From positions 3,189,001 to 3,253,000 of the forward strand of contig NZ_CP051183.1 in assembly GCF_012295615.1 (NCBI RefSeq): DNA of 64,000 nt. The letters are read 5' to 3'. The notes below the pieces were generated by a model. That model made no database searches. It saw nothing but the letters and a program-made list of their open reading frames with translations, and had not been told where the DNA came from. Every line of letters starts with the position of its first letter. Within the stretch, counting starts at the first letter, position 1. Below, piece by piece: positions 19,448 to 28,826 of this stretch. The translations under genes and the position numbers were made by a program. The stretch is from Bermanella marisrubri (GTDB lineage: Bacteria > Pseudomonadota > Gammaproteobacteria > Pseudomonadales > Oceanobacteraceae).

Positions 19448-19554
19448 TCTCATCTTTCGCTATTTACTTGAGCCTTTTCATCAGAATCGACGTATATCAA
19501 GACATAGCGCCTCAACCTCGCTAAAATAGCGACAAATATCAGAGAGAAGTGTCC

Positions 19555-20304
19555 ATGTCTGAGGAAAAAACCACGCACTTTGGTTACGAAACCGTGGCCA
19601 GAGAGGAAAAACAAGGCAAAGTCGCCGAAGTCTTTCACAGTGTTGCCGCAAAGTACGACCTAATGAACGATCTTATGTCGTTTGGTATTCATCGTCTTTG
19701 GAAGCGTTTCACCATGGAGTTTACCGGTGTGCGCAAAGGTGATTCTGTACTGGATATTGCTGGTGGCACCGGCGATCTCACCATGAAGTTCTCGGATTTA
19801 GTCGGCCCTGAGGGGCGAGTGGTTCTAGCCGATATTAATGAATCCATGCTCAGAGTCGGACGTGATCGCCTATTAGACAAGGGCTACAGCGGGAATATTG
19901 AATGCGTACAAGCCAATGCTGAATCTTTACCTTTCGATGATAACAGCTTCGATGTTATCACTATGGCATTTGGTCTGCGCAATGTAACGGATAAAGACCA
20001 AGCACTTCGCGAATTCAATCGTGTGTTGAAACCCGGCGGCCGTTTATTGGTATTGGAGTTCTCAAAAACCAACAATCCGTTGTTAAGCAAAGCCTATGAC
20101 TTCTATAGTTTCTCGGCGTTACCACTTATGGGTAAAATCATTACCAACGATGCCGACAGTTATCGCTATTTGGCGGAGTCCATTCGCATGCATCCGGATC
20201 AAGACACACTTAAGGCCATGTTTGAACAAGCAGGCTTCGCTAACTGTGAATACCACAACTTAACCGGTGGTATTGTGGCCCTGCATAAAGGCATCAAGCC
20301 CTAG
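19555..20304 (+). CDS. ubiE: Ubiquinone/menaquinone C-methyltransferase UbiE
   Basis: SAM-dependent C-methyltransferase of ubiquinone (and, where present, menaquinone) synthesis. It has 249 residues. SAM motif I is [14 protein letters not shown], and the UbiE signatures [18 protein letters not shown] and [10 protein letters not shown] are clear. The ATG at 19555 follows AGAGAGAAG with good spacing; a GTG two codons upstream is possible but would sit on the ribosome site. It starts the compact run ubiE-ubiJ-ubiB with gaps of about 10 bases. Confidence 0.96.
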   Translation: MSEEKTTHFGYETVAREEKQGKVAEVFHSVAAKYDLMNDLMSFGIHRLWKRFTMEFTGVRKGDSVLDIAGGTGDLTMKFSDLVGPEGRVVLADINESMLRVGRDRLLDKGYSGNIECVQANAESLPFDDNSFDVITMAFGLRNVTDKDQALREFNRVLKPGGRLLVLEFSKTNNPLLSKAYDFYSFSALPLMGKIITNDADSYRYLAESIRMHPDQDTLKAMFEQAGFANCEYHNLTGGIVALHKGIKP

Positions 20305-20313
20305 GAATCTCTT

Positions 20314-20934
20314 ATGGACGCCACTTTGATTCAAGCCGGTCTCAGTCTTGCTGAAACAAGTATCAAGCAAGCATTGCAATACGATCCAGCCAGCAAGCAG
20401 GCGCTGGCTGAACTCGGCGGACGTTGCCTTGCGATACACATCAGTTCTCCTGATATCACGCTCTTTATGAACTTTATGGACAATGGCGAGGTTCGCTTGG
20501 CTCAACATCAAGAGCATGACGCAGACACTTTGCTCAGTGGTGAGCTATCTGCCTTTTTGAATTTGGCCAGAGCCAGCGACAAGCAAGCTGCGCTCATGAA
20601 AAGTGATATTCACATTAAAGGCTCAAGCCAACTAGCCATGTCTGTGGCCAATATTATGGCCAACTTGGATATCGACTTTGAAGCCATGGTCGCTAAATTT
20701 ACAGGCCCTGTGGCCGCCCATATGCTGGGCAAAAACCTGCGCAAGCTGGGCTCATGGTTAAAAGCCAGTGGCGACAAATTCAAGCAAGACAGTGTTGAAT
20801 ATGTGCGTGATGAATTGGCGCTAGCGCCCCATGCTTTAGAAGGCGAACAGCGCTTTAGCCAGATTCACAAACTAAAACTCGATACCGAACGTTTACAAGC
20901 GCGTATCGAGCGCCTAAAACAAAAAATCAAATAA
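20314..20934 (+). CDS. ubiJ: Ubiquinone biosynthesis accessory factor UbiJ
   Basis: Lipid-binding accessory protein of the ubiquinone-synthesis complex, carrying an SCP2 sterol-binding fold (about 30-110) in a 206-residue protein. A C-terminal coiled-coil stretch (about 185-206, [18 protein letters not shown]) is typical of UbiJ. The position between ubiE and ubiB is the conserved gammaproteobacterial order and is the strongest support. Confidence 0.9.
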   Translation: MDATLIQAGLSLAETSIKQALQYDPASKQALAELGGRCLAIHISSPDITLFMNFMDNGEVRLAQHQEHDADTLLSGELSAFLNLARASDKQAALMKSDIHIKGSSQLAMSVANIMANLDIDFEAMVAKFTGPVAAHMLGKNLRKLGSWLKASGDKFKQDSVEYVRDELALAPHALEGEQRFSQIHKLKLDTERLQARIERLKQKIK

Positions 20935-20945
20935 GACGAACCAAG

Positions 20946-22577
20946 ATGCAGCAATTGCGACGCCTGATTACCATCGCCTACGTGTTCATTAAATACCGTT
21001 TAGATGACTTTGTACCCGTGCATCTTTTGCCTTGGTATCTACGCCTTGCATTCTATTTGGCACCTTGGCGTCTTAATCCACTTCCGAAACGCATGCCCAA
21101 AGAAAAACGACTGCGTTTAGCATTAATTAAATTAGGGCCAATTTTTATTAAGTTTGGGCAAATTCTTTCTACTCGCCGTGACTTATTATCACCAAAACTG
21201 GCTGCAGAACTCGCCAAACTACAAGATAAGGTTCCACCCTTTTCTTCTCGCTTGGCGAAAAACATCATTGAACAAGCGCTTGAAGATGATGTTAGTAAAA
21301 TCTTTGCTCGCTTTGATACTGATCCTTTAGCAAGTGCTTCTATCGCGCAAGTGCATGCAGCCCAATTGTTAAGCGGTGAAGAAGTCGTCGTAAAAGTGAT
21401 ACGCCCAAACATTGAAAGAACCATCGAAAAAGACATTCGCTTGATGCTAGTTGCGGCGCGTTTGTTTCAACGCTACGCCCGTGACGGCAAGCGCTTAAAG
21501 CCCATCGAAGTAGTTGAAGATTATCGCCATACCATTTTTGGTGAACTAGATTTAATGTCGGAAGCAGCAAACTGCGCACAATTACGTCGCAACTTCCAAG
21601 ACAGCCCTTTGCTCTATGTGCCTGACGTTTATTGGGATTGGTGTCGCGAGAACGTCATGGTGCAAGAACGTATTTATGGCACACCCATTGGTGATGTGGA
21701 AACCCTAATTAGCAAAGGCACTAACATGAAAGTCTTGGCCGAACGCGGCGTGGAGATATTCTTTCGCCAAGTATTCCAAGACAGCTTTTTTCATGCGGAT
21801 ATGCATCCTGGCAATATCTTTGTGGATTGCCAAGATCCAGAAAGCCCACGCTATATCGCTATTGATTGCGGCATCGTCGGAACACTGAGTGAGGTGGATC
21901 AAGACTATCTAGCACGCAACCTTCTGGCTTTCTTTAATCAAGATTATCACGAAGTAGCTCGTCTACATGTAGAATCTGGCTGGGTAGGAGCTGAAACTCG
22001 TATCAATGAATTTGAAGGCGCTATCCGCAGTGTATGCGAACCAATTTTTGAAAAGCCTTTAGAAGAAATCAGCTTTGGTCAATTATTACTGCGCCTATTC
22101 CAAGTGGCACGCCGCTACAATATGGAAGTGCAACCTCAACTCGTCTTATTGCAAAAGACCTTGCTGAACATTGAAGGCTTAGGTCGCCAACTTTATCCAC
22201 AGTTAGACCTTTGGAGTACTGCCAAGCCGTATTTAGAAAGCTGGATGAAGCGTCGAATGGGTCCGCAAGCCATCTGGCAAGAAATTAAACGCCAAGCCCC
22301 TGCATGGATCGCCCATGGTCCACAAATGCCCGAACTTATTCGCAATAGCCTAATTAGCTTTAATCAATATCCGCAACATCAAGCGCAACTGAATAAACGT
22401 TTAGAAAACATCGAGTCCTCATTAGACGGCCAAGCAAAAGGTCGCAAACACAGAGCAGTAGGCACCCTTGTGGCGGCTCTTGGGCTGGTCAGCCTGCATA
22501 CGCCCTACATGTGGGATGCACAAGCCAGTAGTTCTCTCATTGCGCTTGGCATTGCTTGGATCCTGCTGCGTGGTTAG
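20946..22577 (+). CDS. ubiB: Atypical kinase/ATPase UbiB
   Basis: ADCK/UbiB-family protein needed for ubiquinone synthesis, thought to be an ATPase acting on lipid precursors at the membrane. It has 543 residues. The family KxGQ motif is in [13 protein letters not shown], the alanine-rich loop is [10 protein letters not shown], the lysine is in EVVVKVIRP, and [14 protein letters not shown] and IAIDCGIVG give the catalytic-loop and metal-binding aspartates. The C-terminal membrane segments (about 497-543) are present. Confidence 0.96.
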   Translation: MQQLRRLITIAYVFIKYRLDDFVPVHLLPWYLRLAFYLAPWRLNPLPKRMPKEKRLRLALIKLGPIFIKFGQILSTRRDLLSPKLAAELAKLQDKVPPFSSRLAKNIIEQALEDDVSKIFARFDTDPLASASIAQVHAAQLLSGEEVVVKVIRPNIERTIEKDIRLMLVAARLFQRYARDGKRLKPIEVVEDYRHTIFGELDLMSEAANCAQLRRNFQDSPLLYVPDVYWDWCRENVMVQERIYGTPIGDVETLISKGTNMKVLAERGVEIFFRQVFQDSFFHADMHPGNIFVDCQDPESPRYIAIDCGIVGTLSEVDQDYLARNLLAFFNQDYHEVARLHVESGWVGAETRINEFEGAIRSVCEPIFEKPLEEISFGQLLLRLFQVARRYNMEVQPQLVLLQKTLLNIEGLGRQLYPQLDLWSTAKPYLESWMKRRMGPQAIWQEIKRQAPAWIAHGPQMPELIRNSLISFNQYPQHQAQLNKRLENIESSLDGQAKGRKHRAVGTLVAALGLVSLHTPYMWDAQASSSLIALGIAWILLRG

Positions 22578-22640
22578 TTTTTCCCAATGGCTCAATTTGC
22601 GGTATGATTCAACGCAAATGAACAGGATACGGCACAGACT

Positions 22641-22973
22641 ATGAGTCAGGTATTAAGCGAGCTAGGCAAGATTCTAGAAGAGCGCAAAGCGGCAGATGCT
22701 GAAAAGTCCTATGTGGCTAGCCTTTATCGCAGTGGCCTCAATAAGATTCTCGAAAAAGTAGGCGAAGAAGCCACTGAGACCATCATTGCTGCTAAAGATG
22801 CTAAAACCAACGGCAACAATGAAGAAGTCATCTATGAAACCGCTGACCTTTGGTTCCATACTCTTGTTATGCTATCTGAGCTAGGAGAAGGCCCAGAAGC
22901 GGTTATCGCTGAACTCGAACGCCGCTTTGATCTATCCGGTTTAGAAGAAAAAGCGAATCGGACGAAGAAGTAA
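22641..22973 (+). CDS. hisE: Phosphoribosyl-ATP pyrophosphatase
   Basis: Second step of histidine synthesis: hydrolyses phosphoribosyl-ATP to phosphoribosyl-AMP. It has 110 residues, matching stand-alone HisE. The metal-binding motif [15 protein letters not shown] with its glutamates and the downstream [14 protein letters not shown] are intact. In Pseudomonas hisI lies just before hisE; here ubiB is directly upstream, so hisI must be elsewhere in the genome. Confidence 0.94.
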   Translation: MSQVLSELGKILEERKAADAEKSYVASLYRSGLNKILEKVGEEATETIIAAKDAKTNGNNEEVIYETADLWFHTLVMLSELGEGPEAVIAELERRFDLSGLEEKANRTKK

Positions 22974-22978
22974 TCGCC

Positions 22979-23311
22979 ATGAGCCAATGTATTTTTTGCA
23001 GCATCATTGCAGGTGATATTCCTGCTAACAAAGTGTACGAAGATGACCATGTATTGGCGTTTCATGACATTGCTCCTAAAGCAGAAACCCATATTCTGGT
23101 GATTCCAAAAACGCATATTGTAAATTTGCCCGATGTGAAAGAGGATCAATGGCCGCTTGTCACTAAGGTGTTACAAAGCATCAATACAATCGCCGAGCAA
23201 GAAAAGCTAGAAGGGTTTCGTGTGATCACCAATAATGGTGAAAAAGGCGGACAAGAAGTTTTTCACATGCACTGGCATGTTTTGGCAGGAAAAAGCCTGC
23301 CCGGTTTTTAA
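22979..23311 (+). CDS. HIT-family purine nucleoside phosphoramidase (HinT-like)
   Basis: A 110-residue histidine-triad hydrolase that cleaves AMP-lysine and similar phosphoramidates. The catalytic triad is HMHWHVLAG near residue 95, and CIFCSIIAGDIPANKVYEDD at the start is the HinT signature, with a CxxC pair. It begins five bases after hisE, inserted between hisE and tatA, so it is probably co-transcribed with them. Confidence 0.92.
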   Translation: MSQCIFCSIIAGDIPANKVYEDDHVLAFHDIAPKAETHILVIPKTHIVNLPDVKEDQWPLVTKVLQSINTIAEQEKLEGFRVITNNGEKGGQEVFHMHWHVLAGKSLPGF

Positions 23312-23324
23312 ATAGGAGAATCCC

Positions 23325-23561
23325 ATGTTAGGTGGTATCAGCATTTGGCAGCTACTGATTATTTTAGTGGTTGTAATTTTAATCTTCGGCACAAAGAAAC
23401 TACGCACTCTGGGTGGTGATCTAGGCGGCGCTGTAAAAGGCTTTAAAAAAGCCATGAGTGACGAGGAGAAAAACAAAGAAACCGATAAACTCGAAGCGAA
23501 AGAGCAAGATGCGCAGTTTTCAGAGAAGCACGACGAATCTGAAAAAGACAAAACCAAGTAG
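23325..23561 (+). CDS. tatA: Twin-arginine translocase subunit TatA
   Basis: Pore-forming subunit of the Tat export system for folded proteins. It has 78 residues: a short N-terminus, one membrane helix (about 6-21, [16 protein letters not shown]), the [14 protein letters not shown] hinge and amphipathic helix, and an acidic lysine-rich tail. A GGAG ribosome site precedes the ATG. tatB and tatC follow within 12 bases and 3 bases. Confidence 0.96.
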   Translation: MLGGISIWQLLIILVVVILIFGTKKLRTLGGDLGGAVKGFKKAMSDEEKNKETDKLEAKEQDAQFSEKHDESEKDKTK

Positions 23562-23572
23562 GCTAATACCGT

Positions 23573-23905
23573 ATGTTTGATATTGGCTTTGCCGAGTTGC
23601 TCATTGTTGGCGTACTGGCCCTAATTGTATTAGGTCCAGAGCGCTTGCCTAAAGCAGCGCGCACTGTGGGTCTCTTCATCGGGCGTATTCGACGCACCAT
23701 GAGTGGTATACAACAGGAAATTGAGCAAGAAGTTCGCAATCAAGAAATTCGCGAGAAACTCAAGGATCCGATGCGTACCTACTTAAGCGAAGAAGAATTA
23801 AATCGCCGCTACGAAGAGTACCAAGAGTCACCGACGAGTGGCGAATCGCAAACCAGTCTTACACCACCTGAAAGCACTCCGACAAAAGATCAGGATCGCC
23901 AATAG
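23573..23905 (+). CDS. tatB: Twin-arginine translocase subunit TatB
   Basis: Substrate-binding Tat subunit working with TatC. It has 110 residues. [19 protein letters not shown] is the N-terminal membrane helix, [14 protein letters not shown] is the TatB hinge motif, and a charged helix and Ser/Thr-rich tail follow. The glutamate in the membrane helix (FAELL) distinguishes TatB from TatA. Confidence 0.96.
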   Translation: MFDIGFAELLIVGVLALIVLGPERLPKAARTVGLFIGRIRRTMSGIQQEIEQEVRNQEIREKLKDPMRTYLSEEELNRRYEEYQESPTSGESQTSLTPPESTPTKDQDRQ

Positions 23906-23908
23906 ATC

Positions 23909-24691
23909 ATGGCCAAGCAAAGCAAAGAAGAAAAAGCGCGCATGCAGCAAGAACAGCCGCTTATTAGTCATTTAATTGAGCTGCGCAATCGTTTGCTTAA
24001 ATCATTACTTCTGGTGTTGATTGTATTTGCCGGTCTTTATAGCTTTTCTAACGAGCTATATTTGATAGTTTCTCAGCCATTGAAAGACTTATTACCTGAA
24101 CAAAGCTCAATGATTGCGACTGGGGTGGCCTCGCCTTTTCTGGTCCCCTTCAAATTATCCTTGTTTGCTGCCGTTTTTCTAGCGATCCCGTTTATTTTGC
24201 ATCAGGCATGGGCGTTTATTAGCCCAGGTCTTTATCAAAATGAAAAACGCTTTGCCATTCCATTGCTATTAAGCAGTATCCTGCTGTTTTATGCCGGCAT
24301 AGCCTTCGCTTATTTTATCGTATTGCCTATCGTGTTTGGCTTTTTTACGGCTATTGGGCCAGAAGGCGTGAGTTTTTTACCCGATATCAATAATATCCTT
24401 AATTTCATCTTAAAAATATTTTTTGCCTTTGGCATCGCGTTTGAAATACCTGTGGCCACTTTACTTATGATCATGGCTGGTATTACCACAGTAGAAAGCC
24501 TCAAAGAAAAACGCCCGTACATCTTCATTGGTTGCTTTGTGGTAGGAATGCTAGTGACACCGCCGGATGTCATTAGTCAGACTGTATTGGCCTTGCCTAT
24601 GTATCTATTGTTTGAGGCGGGTATTTTGTTCGGCAATCTTGTGCAAAAACGCAAAACTGATTCTGCGGAAGACGAGCAAACCTCTTTATAA
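23909..24691 (+). CDS. tatC: Twin-arginine translocase subunit TatC
   Basis: Core Tat subunit that recognises the twin-arginine signal peptide. It has 260 residues and six predicted membrane helices. Signature segments are HLIELRNRLLKSLL near the N-terminus, with the signal-peptide-binding glutamate, and FAFGIAFEIPVATLLM in the fourth to fifth helix region. It ends the tat operon. Confidence 0.97.
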   Translation: MAKQSKEEKARMQQEQPLISHLIELRNRLLKSLLLVLIVFAGLYSFSNELYLIVSQPLKDLLPEQSSMIATGVASPFLVPFKLSLFAAVFLAIPFILHQAWAFISPGLYQNEKRFAIPLLLSSILLFYAGIAFAYFIVLPIVFGFFTAIGPEGVSFLPDINNILNFILKIFFAFGIAFEIPVATLLMIMAGITTVESLKEKRPYIFIGCFVVGMLVTPPDVISQTVLALPMYLLFEAGILFGNLVQKRKTDSAEDEQTSL

Positions 24692-24818
24692 TTTTTTGTA
24701 ACAAGCTATCTGACCTTGTAGACAGGTTTTACCCCTCTGTGGGAGAATTCGCCGCTAATTTTTCGAGCTGTCCAGACCCGCAGCCCTTGTAATAGCTAAT
24801 ATAGGATTTTCCCTTCTC

Positions 24819-26132
24819 ATGGCGCATGCACATTTCACATCAAAACTTGGCTTTATTGCCGCTGCAGCTGGTTCCGCCGTGGGCTTGGGTAATATTTGGG
24901 GCTTTCCTACTGAAGCAGCAAACAATGGTGGCGGTACTTTCCTCTTAATCTACTTTGCCATGGTTGTCTTGGTGGGCTACCCCATGCTTTTGGCTGAAGT
25001 GACCATTGGCAACTTAGCACAAGCCAATCCCATTGACGCGCTGTCTCGTTTAACTCAAAAAGCCAAATCTCGTATCGTTCTAGCAGGTATCGGTTGGGCC
25101 GGCACGTTAACGATTCTTTTAATTCTCAGCTTTTATAGCGTCGTCGGTGCTTGGATCATGAACGCAGTCATTCAGCAAGTAAACTCCTTGCTGAATATAG
25201 CAATGCCAAGCATCCCCTTGTGGTTGAGCGCATATGGATTTCTCGCCTTAACTGCCTGTGTAATCGTTTTAGGCGTTAAAAATGGTATAGAACGCTTATC
25301 CAAAATTCTTATGCCCACATTGTTACTCTTGTTGATCATTATGATTATCTGGGTGCTAACATTAGATGGCGCCAGTAAAGGTATTAGCTGGTACTTTACG
25401 TCCGATTTTTCACAATTATCACCTGAGCTACTAGGTCGTGCTTTAGGACAAGCATTTTTCTCTTTGTCCATTGGTGTTACCGGAATGATGACCTATGGCG
25501 CTTATCTTAAACGCAGTCGCGGTCTACCAAAAACGGTTGCCAGTGTGACACTGTTGGATACTTCTGTAGCATTCTTGGCTGGCCTGCTCATTTTACCTGC
25601 ATTAAGTGCGGCTCAAGCACAGGGTATTACAGTGTTTAATGGCGCTGGACAATTAATCGGCTCAGATAAACTAGTGTTTGATATTCTACCAGCACTATTC
25701 GCAAACTTAGGTGTGACTGGCTTATTGATAAGCATATTGTTTTTTGTATTGCTCTTGATCGCAGCCATTACATCATCGATATCTATGATGGAGCCTCCAG
25801 TCAATACCCTACAAGAAAAGACTGGCTTAAACCGTAAAGCATGCCTAATCGCTGTTACCGCCGTTGCCGCGCTCGTCATAGGGTTTACAACACAAAATAT
25901 GGCGCAAATGTTTGGCACACTAATCACCTTCACCACGAATTACATGCAACCCCTACTCGGTGTATTAATTACGTTAGTTTTAGCTTGGTACATTCGCCAA
26001 CATCATATCTTGAAAGCGCTCATGGGCGAGGGCTATCAGCGTAAACGCTTCTGGAAAGTTTGGCGTATACATGTATTCGTTATTATTCCATTGGTAAGCC
26101 TTGGCCTAGCCTATAACCTTGGCTGGTTTTAA
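24819..26132 (+). CDS. Sodium-dependent neurotransmitter-symporter-family transporter
   Basis: A 437-residue LeuT-fold transporter with about 11 membrane segments. The first helix carries the sodium- and substrate-site motif AGSAVGLGNIWGFPTEAANN, as in bacterial amino-acid transporters (MhsT/LeuT group). It probably imports an amino acid together with sodium, which fits a marine lifestyle; the substrate cannot be read from sequence. It stands alone after the tat operon with a 127-bp gap. Confidence 0.88.
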   Translation: MAHAHFTSKLGFIAAAAGSAVGLGNIWGFPTEAANNGGGTFLLIYFAMVVLVGYPMLLAEVTIGNLAQANPIDALSRLTQKAKSRIVLAGIGWAGTLTILLILSFYSVVGAWIMNAVIQQVNSLLNIAMPSIPLWLSAYGFLALTACVIVLGVKNGIERLSKILMPTLLLLLIIMIIWVLTLDGASKGISWYFTSDFSQLSPELLGRALGQAFFSLSIGVTGMMTYGAYLKRSRGLPKTVASVTLLDTSVAFLAGLLILPALSAAQAQGITVFNGAGQLIGSDKLVFDILPALFANLGVTGLLISILFFVLLLIAAITSSISMMEPPVNTLQEKTGLNRKACLIAVTAVAALVIGFTTQNMAQMFGTLITFTTNYMQPLLGVLITLVLAWYIRQHHILKALMGEGYQRKRFWKVWRIHVFVIIPLVSLGLAYNLGWF

Positions 26133-26244
26133 GATTCATAAAAACAGCTGACTGTTTCACGATTTGTCGCACTCCGAGGTGGCGAGAAACCCAGTTATTG
26201 GTTATGGTTATGGAACTCATAACCCTTCCTTCAAGGAGATAAGG

Positions 26245-26829
26245 ATGACCTTGTTACGTATTCTTTCTGTTAGTGCTTTAGCTGCAACATTGGCTGCATG
26301 TTCAAGTAGCCCAAAACAAGCTGCTGTGCCTGATTGTACCTTCCCGGACGCACCGCAAGTTGCAGCGCCTGGCTGGGTATGTGATGAACCAGTAGATGGT
26401 CTTGCGGTATCAGCTGTAGGCTCTGCAGATAAGTCTGGTGCTGGTATTAACTTCATGAAACAACAAGCTACTGCAGCAGCTCGCGTGCAACTAGCGCAAA
26501 TGATGAAAGTACAAGTACAAAACATGGTGAAGCAATTTGCTGAAACCACAGGTGTAGCCGATAGTGAAACCGTTGATCTAGTAAATTCATCTGTTACTAA
26601 GCAAATCACTAATGAGAGCTTGGTTGGTACTCGTATCTACAAAACTCGTCGTAGCCCGAATGGTGCGCTGTATGTATTAGTCGGTCTTGATGATCAAGCG
26701 GCCAGTAAGATTCATGAGACAGCCCTTAAGACGTCTATGAATAACGAGCGTGCAATGTGGCAGAAGTTCCAAGCCAAGAAAGGGTTTGATGAGTTGGCTA
26801 AAGAAATCGCCAACATGGAAAACCAATAG
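26245..26829 (+). CDS. LPP20-like lipoprotein
   Basis: A 194-residue lipoprotein with signal peptide and lipobox LAAC (Cys about 19). The rest, with AVGSADKSGAGINFMKQQAT, a helical stretch and GTRIYKTRRSPNGALYVLVG, resembles the LPP20 family of outer-membrane lipoproteins found near flagellar or envelope genes. Function unknown. The ATG at 26245 has a strong AAGGAG ribosome site; an in-frame start at 26164 would add a non-signal leader. A short hairpin (26206-26212 with 26218-26224) lies in the 5' leader. Confidence 0.65.
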   Translation: MTLLRILSVSALAATLAACSSSPKQAAVPDCTFPDAPQVAAPGWVCDEPVDGLAVSAVGSADKSGAGINFMKQQATAAARVQLAQMMKVQVQNMVKQFAETTGVADSETVDLVNSSVTKQITNESLVGTRIYKTRRSPNGALYVLVGLDDQAASKIHETALKTSMNNERAMWQKFQAKKGFDELAKEIANMENQ

Positions 26830-26845
26830 TTCACTATCGTGAATC

Positions 26846-26872
26846 AAAAAGCCAGCTAACGCTGGCTTTTTT
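26846..26872. terminator. Bidirectional terminator between LPP20-like gene and thiL
   Basis: An 11-bp perfect stem (26846-26856 with 26861-26871, loop TAAC) has an A-run on the left and a T-run on the right. It can end both converging transcripts. Confidence 0.88.
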
Positions 26873-26892
26873 GTGCCTGAAGAATAGCTTTG

Positions 26893-27810
26893 CTAGCGAA
26901 AATGTTGGTATCCGGTGCTAAGCAAATCATCGGCATCCAAACCTGAAACATTGACCGACTTAGGTTCTGCTACCACCTCACCAATTTGTATACCATGAGC
27001 GCAATCAGGTGCAGTGTAAACAAGGCGATAATCATCACCGCCCGTTAGAGCAAACTTCATTGCTCGCTGGTAACCCACCTTGTCGATTAAGTCCGCTGAC
27101 ATTGGAATGCTTTCGGGATCAATCATCATCCCGACTTGGCTTGCTCGACAAATATGTTCTAGGTCTTGAAGCAGACCATCACTAATATCCATCCCACTGG
27201 TTGCGTAGGATTGAATGGCTTGAGCAAATTCAATTTCAGGTAATGGTTGGAAATAGCGCTGCGCCAATCCAGTTGAATCTAACGGGTTTTCTAATACCTG
27301 TGATAACGCTCCAGCACCATCACCAAGGTCTCCACTGACGAATACTTTATCACCGGGCTTAGCTCCTGAACGCATCAAGGCTTTACCTTTTTTCACTTGG
27401 CCATGTACCTGAATGGTAATCACGCAATGAGGACCACGAGTAGTGTCACCACCAACAATGGGACAGTGAAATCGTTGAGCTATTTCTGCCAAGCCTTGGG
27501 AAAACCCTTGCAACCATGTAGAGTGCGCCTCTGGAATCGTTAACGCTAATGTAAAACCTATGGGGGTTGCTGCCATAGCGGCTAAGTCACTCAAGGTTAC
27601 ACACAACGCACGAGTGCCAATATCGAAGCTATTCGATGTTTGCAAAAAATGTACGCCATCCACTAAGGTGTCCATGGAAAAAACAAGTTCATGATTTTCG
27701 TCGGGCAAAATTGATGCGCAATCGTCGCCAATACCAAACCGGACATTGGGATGAGGGAAATGTAATTGCGGGTCTTGGAAATACTGCTTAATCATATCGA
27801 ATTCGTTCAC
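26893..27810 (-). CDS. thiL: Thiamine-monophosphate kinase
   Basis: Phosphorylates thiamine monophosphate to thiamine diphosphate, the active cofactor. It has 305 residues with the AIR-synthase-like fold. FGIGDDCAS is the N-terminal metal-binding motif, VGGDTTRG and FVSGDLGDGAGAL are the middle motifs, and DISDGLLQDLEHI and LTGGDDYRLVY occur in the C-terminal half. It is the last gene of the minus-strand riboflavin-nusB-thiL unit. Confidence 0.95.
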   Translation of the reverse strand: MNEFDMIKQYFQDPQLHFPHPNVRFGIGDDCASILPDENHELVFSMDTLVDGVHFLQTSNSFDIGTRALCVTLSDLAAMAATPIGFTLALTIPEAHSTWLQGFSQGLAEIAQRFHCPIVGGDTTRGPHCVITIQVHGQVKKGKALMRSGAKPGDKVFVSGDLGDGAGALSQVLENPLDSTGLAQRYFQPLPEIEFAQAIQSYATSGMDISDGLLQDLEHICRASQVGMMIDPESIPMSADLIDKVGYQRAMKFALTGGDDYRLVYTAPDCAHGIQIGEVVAEPKSVNVSGLDADDLLSTGYQHFR

Positions 27811-27866
27811 AGCATTTCCTTTTTATTTTTATCTGCTACCCACAATTGTATAGAAATAACTAGCGA

Positions 27867-28334
27867 TTACTTTTTAATTTCTACAACACGTACTGCTTGT
27901 GCGAGTTTGTCCAACGCACCATTTATAAATTTATGGCTTTCATTAGCGCCAAACTTTTTAGAGAGCTCCACACTTTCATTAATCACCACGCGATATGGTA
28001 CATCAATACGATGTAATAATTCATACGCGCCTAAGCGAAGAATCGCACGCTCAACAGGCGTTACCTCTTGCATGTTACGGCTTAAACATGGCGCTAATTT
28101 TTCATCTAAATCATCTAGCTCTCTCGGCACGCCGCGTAAAATATCACGAAAATATTCTGTATCCACTTTGGACATATCATTGTCTGTGAGAAATTCCGCT
28201 TCGATATTGCTTAAGCTTGCTCCAGCCAAATCCCATTGATATAAAGCCTGCATAGCGAAGTGTCTCGCCTTACGGCGAGCGCCTGGATTAGGGCGCCCTG
28301 AGTGTTCTTTTCTCGAAATTGGAGTCTGTTTCAT
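27867..28334 (-). CDS. nusB: Transcription antitermination factor NusB
   Basis: RNA-binding factor that joins NusE/S10 on boxA RNA for rRNA antitermination. It has 155 residues. The N-terminal RRKARHFAMQALYQWDLAG and C-terminal VVINESVELSKKFG motifs are clear. A slightly basic N-terminal extension of about 15 residues precedes them. Its start codon overlaps the ribH stop by one base, the usual ribH-nusB coupling. Confidence 0.96.
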   Translation of the reverse strand: MKQTPISRKEHSGRPNPGARRKARHFAMQALYQWDLAGASLSNIEAEFLTDNDMSKVDTEYFRDILRGVPRELDDLDEKLAPCLSRNMQEVTPVERAILRLGAYELLHRIDVPYRVVINESVELSKKFGANESHKFINGALDKLAQAVRVVEIKK

Positions 28335-28801
28335 TAAGCCTCCAGTTGACGTAATAAGCTAACCATTTCAAAAGCAGACATCGCGGCTTCTTCACCTTTG
28401 TTTCCTGCTTTAGTACCTGCTCGTTCAATCGCTTGTTCAATCGTATCAACAGTTAAGATACCAAAGGAAACAGGCACTTCAGTATTTAAAGTGATTTGGC
28501 CTAAACCTTTCGCCGCTTCACCAGCCACGTAATCGAAGTGCGGTGTAGAACCACGAATCACGGCACCCAGTGCAATCACAGCATCATACTCACCGCTTTG
28601 TGCTAATTTTTTTACCACTAATGGCACTTCAAATGCACCTGGACAATGGACAAGTGTAATATTGTCTTCGCTAATACCGTGACGAGTCAGGCCACGGACT
28701 GCACCATCAACCAATTTATCTACAACGAACTCGTTCCAAGTCGTCTGAACGATGGCAAATTTGGCTTCCATCGGGGCAAAGTTTCCGCTAATTGTTTTCA
28801 T
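28334..28801 (-). CDS. ribH: 6,7-dimethyl-8-ribityllumazine synthase
   Basis: Penultimate step of riboflavin synthesis: condenses the ribitylamino-pyrimidine with 3,4-dihydroxybutanone phosphate. It has 155 residues. The motifs are [29 protein letters not shown] (catalytic histidine in TPHFDY) and VPVSFGILT. It lies between ribBA and nusB. Confidence 0.96.
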   Translation of the reverse strand: MKTISGNFAPMEAKFAIVQTTWNEFVVDKLVDGAVRGLTRHGISEDNITLVHCPGAFEVPLVVKKLAQSGEYDAVIALGAVIRGSTPHFDYVAGEAAKGLGQITLNTEVPVSFGILTVDTIEQAIERAGTKAGNKGEEAAMSAFEMVSLLRQLEA

Positions 28802-28826
28802 TTTTTATCAATTCCTATTTTAAAAA

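Noticed and set aside
26206-26224. Leader hairpin before the LPP20-like gene as a riboswitch
   Set aside because: Only a 7-bp stem with a five-base loop; no aptamer-like structure around it and no T-run.
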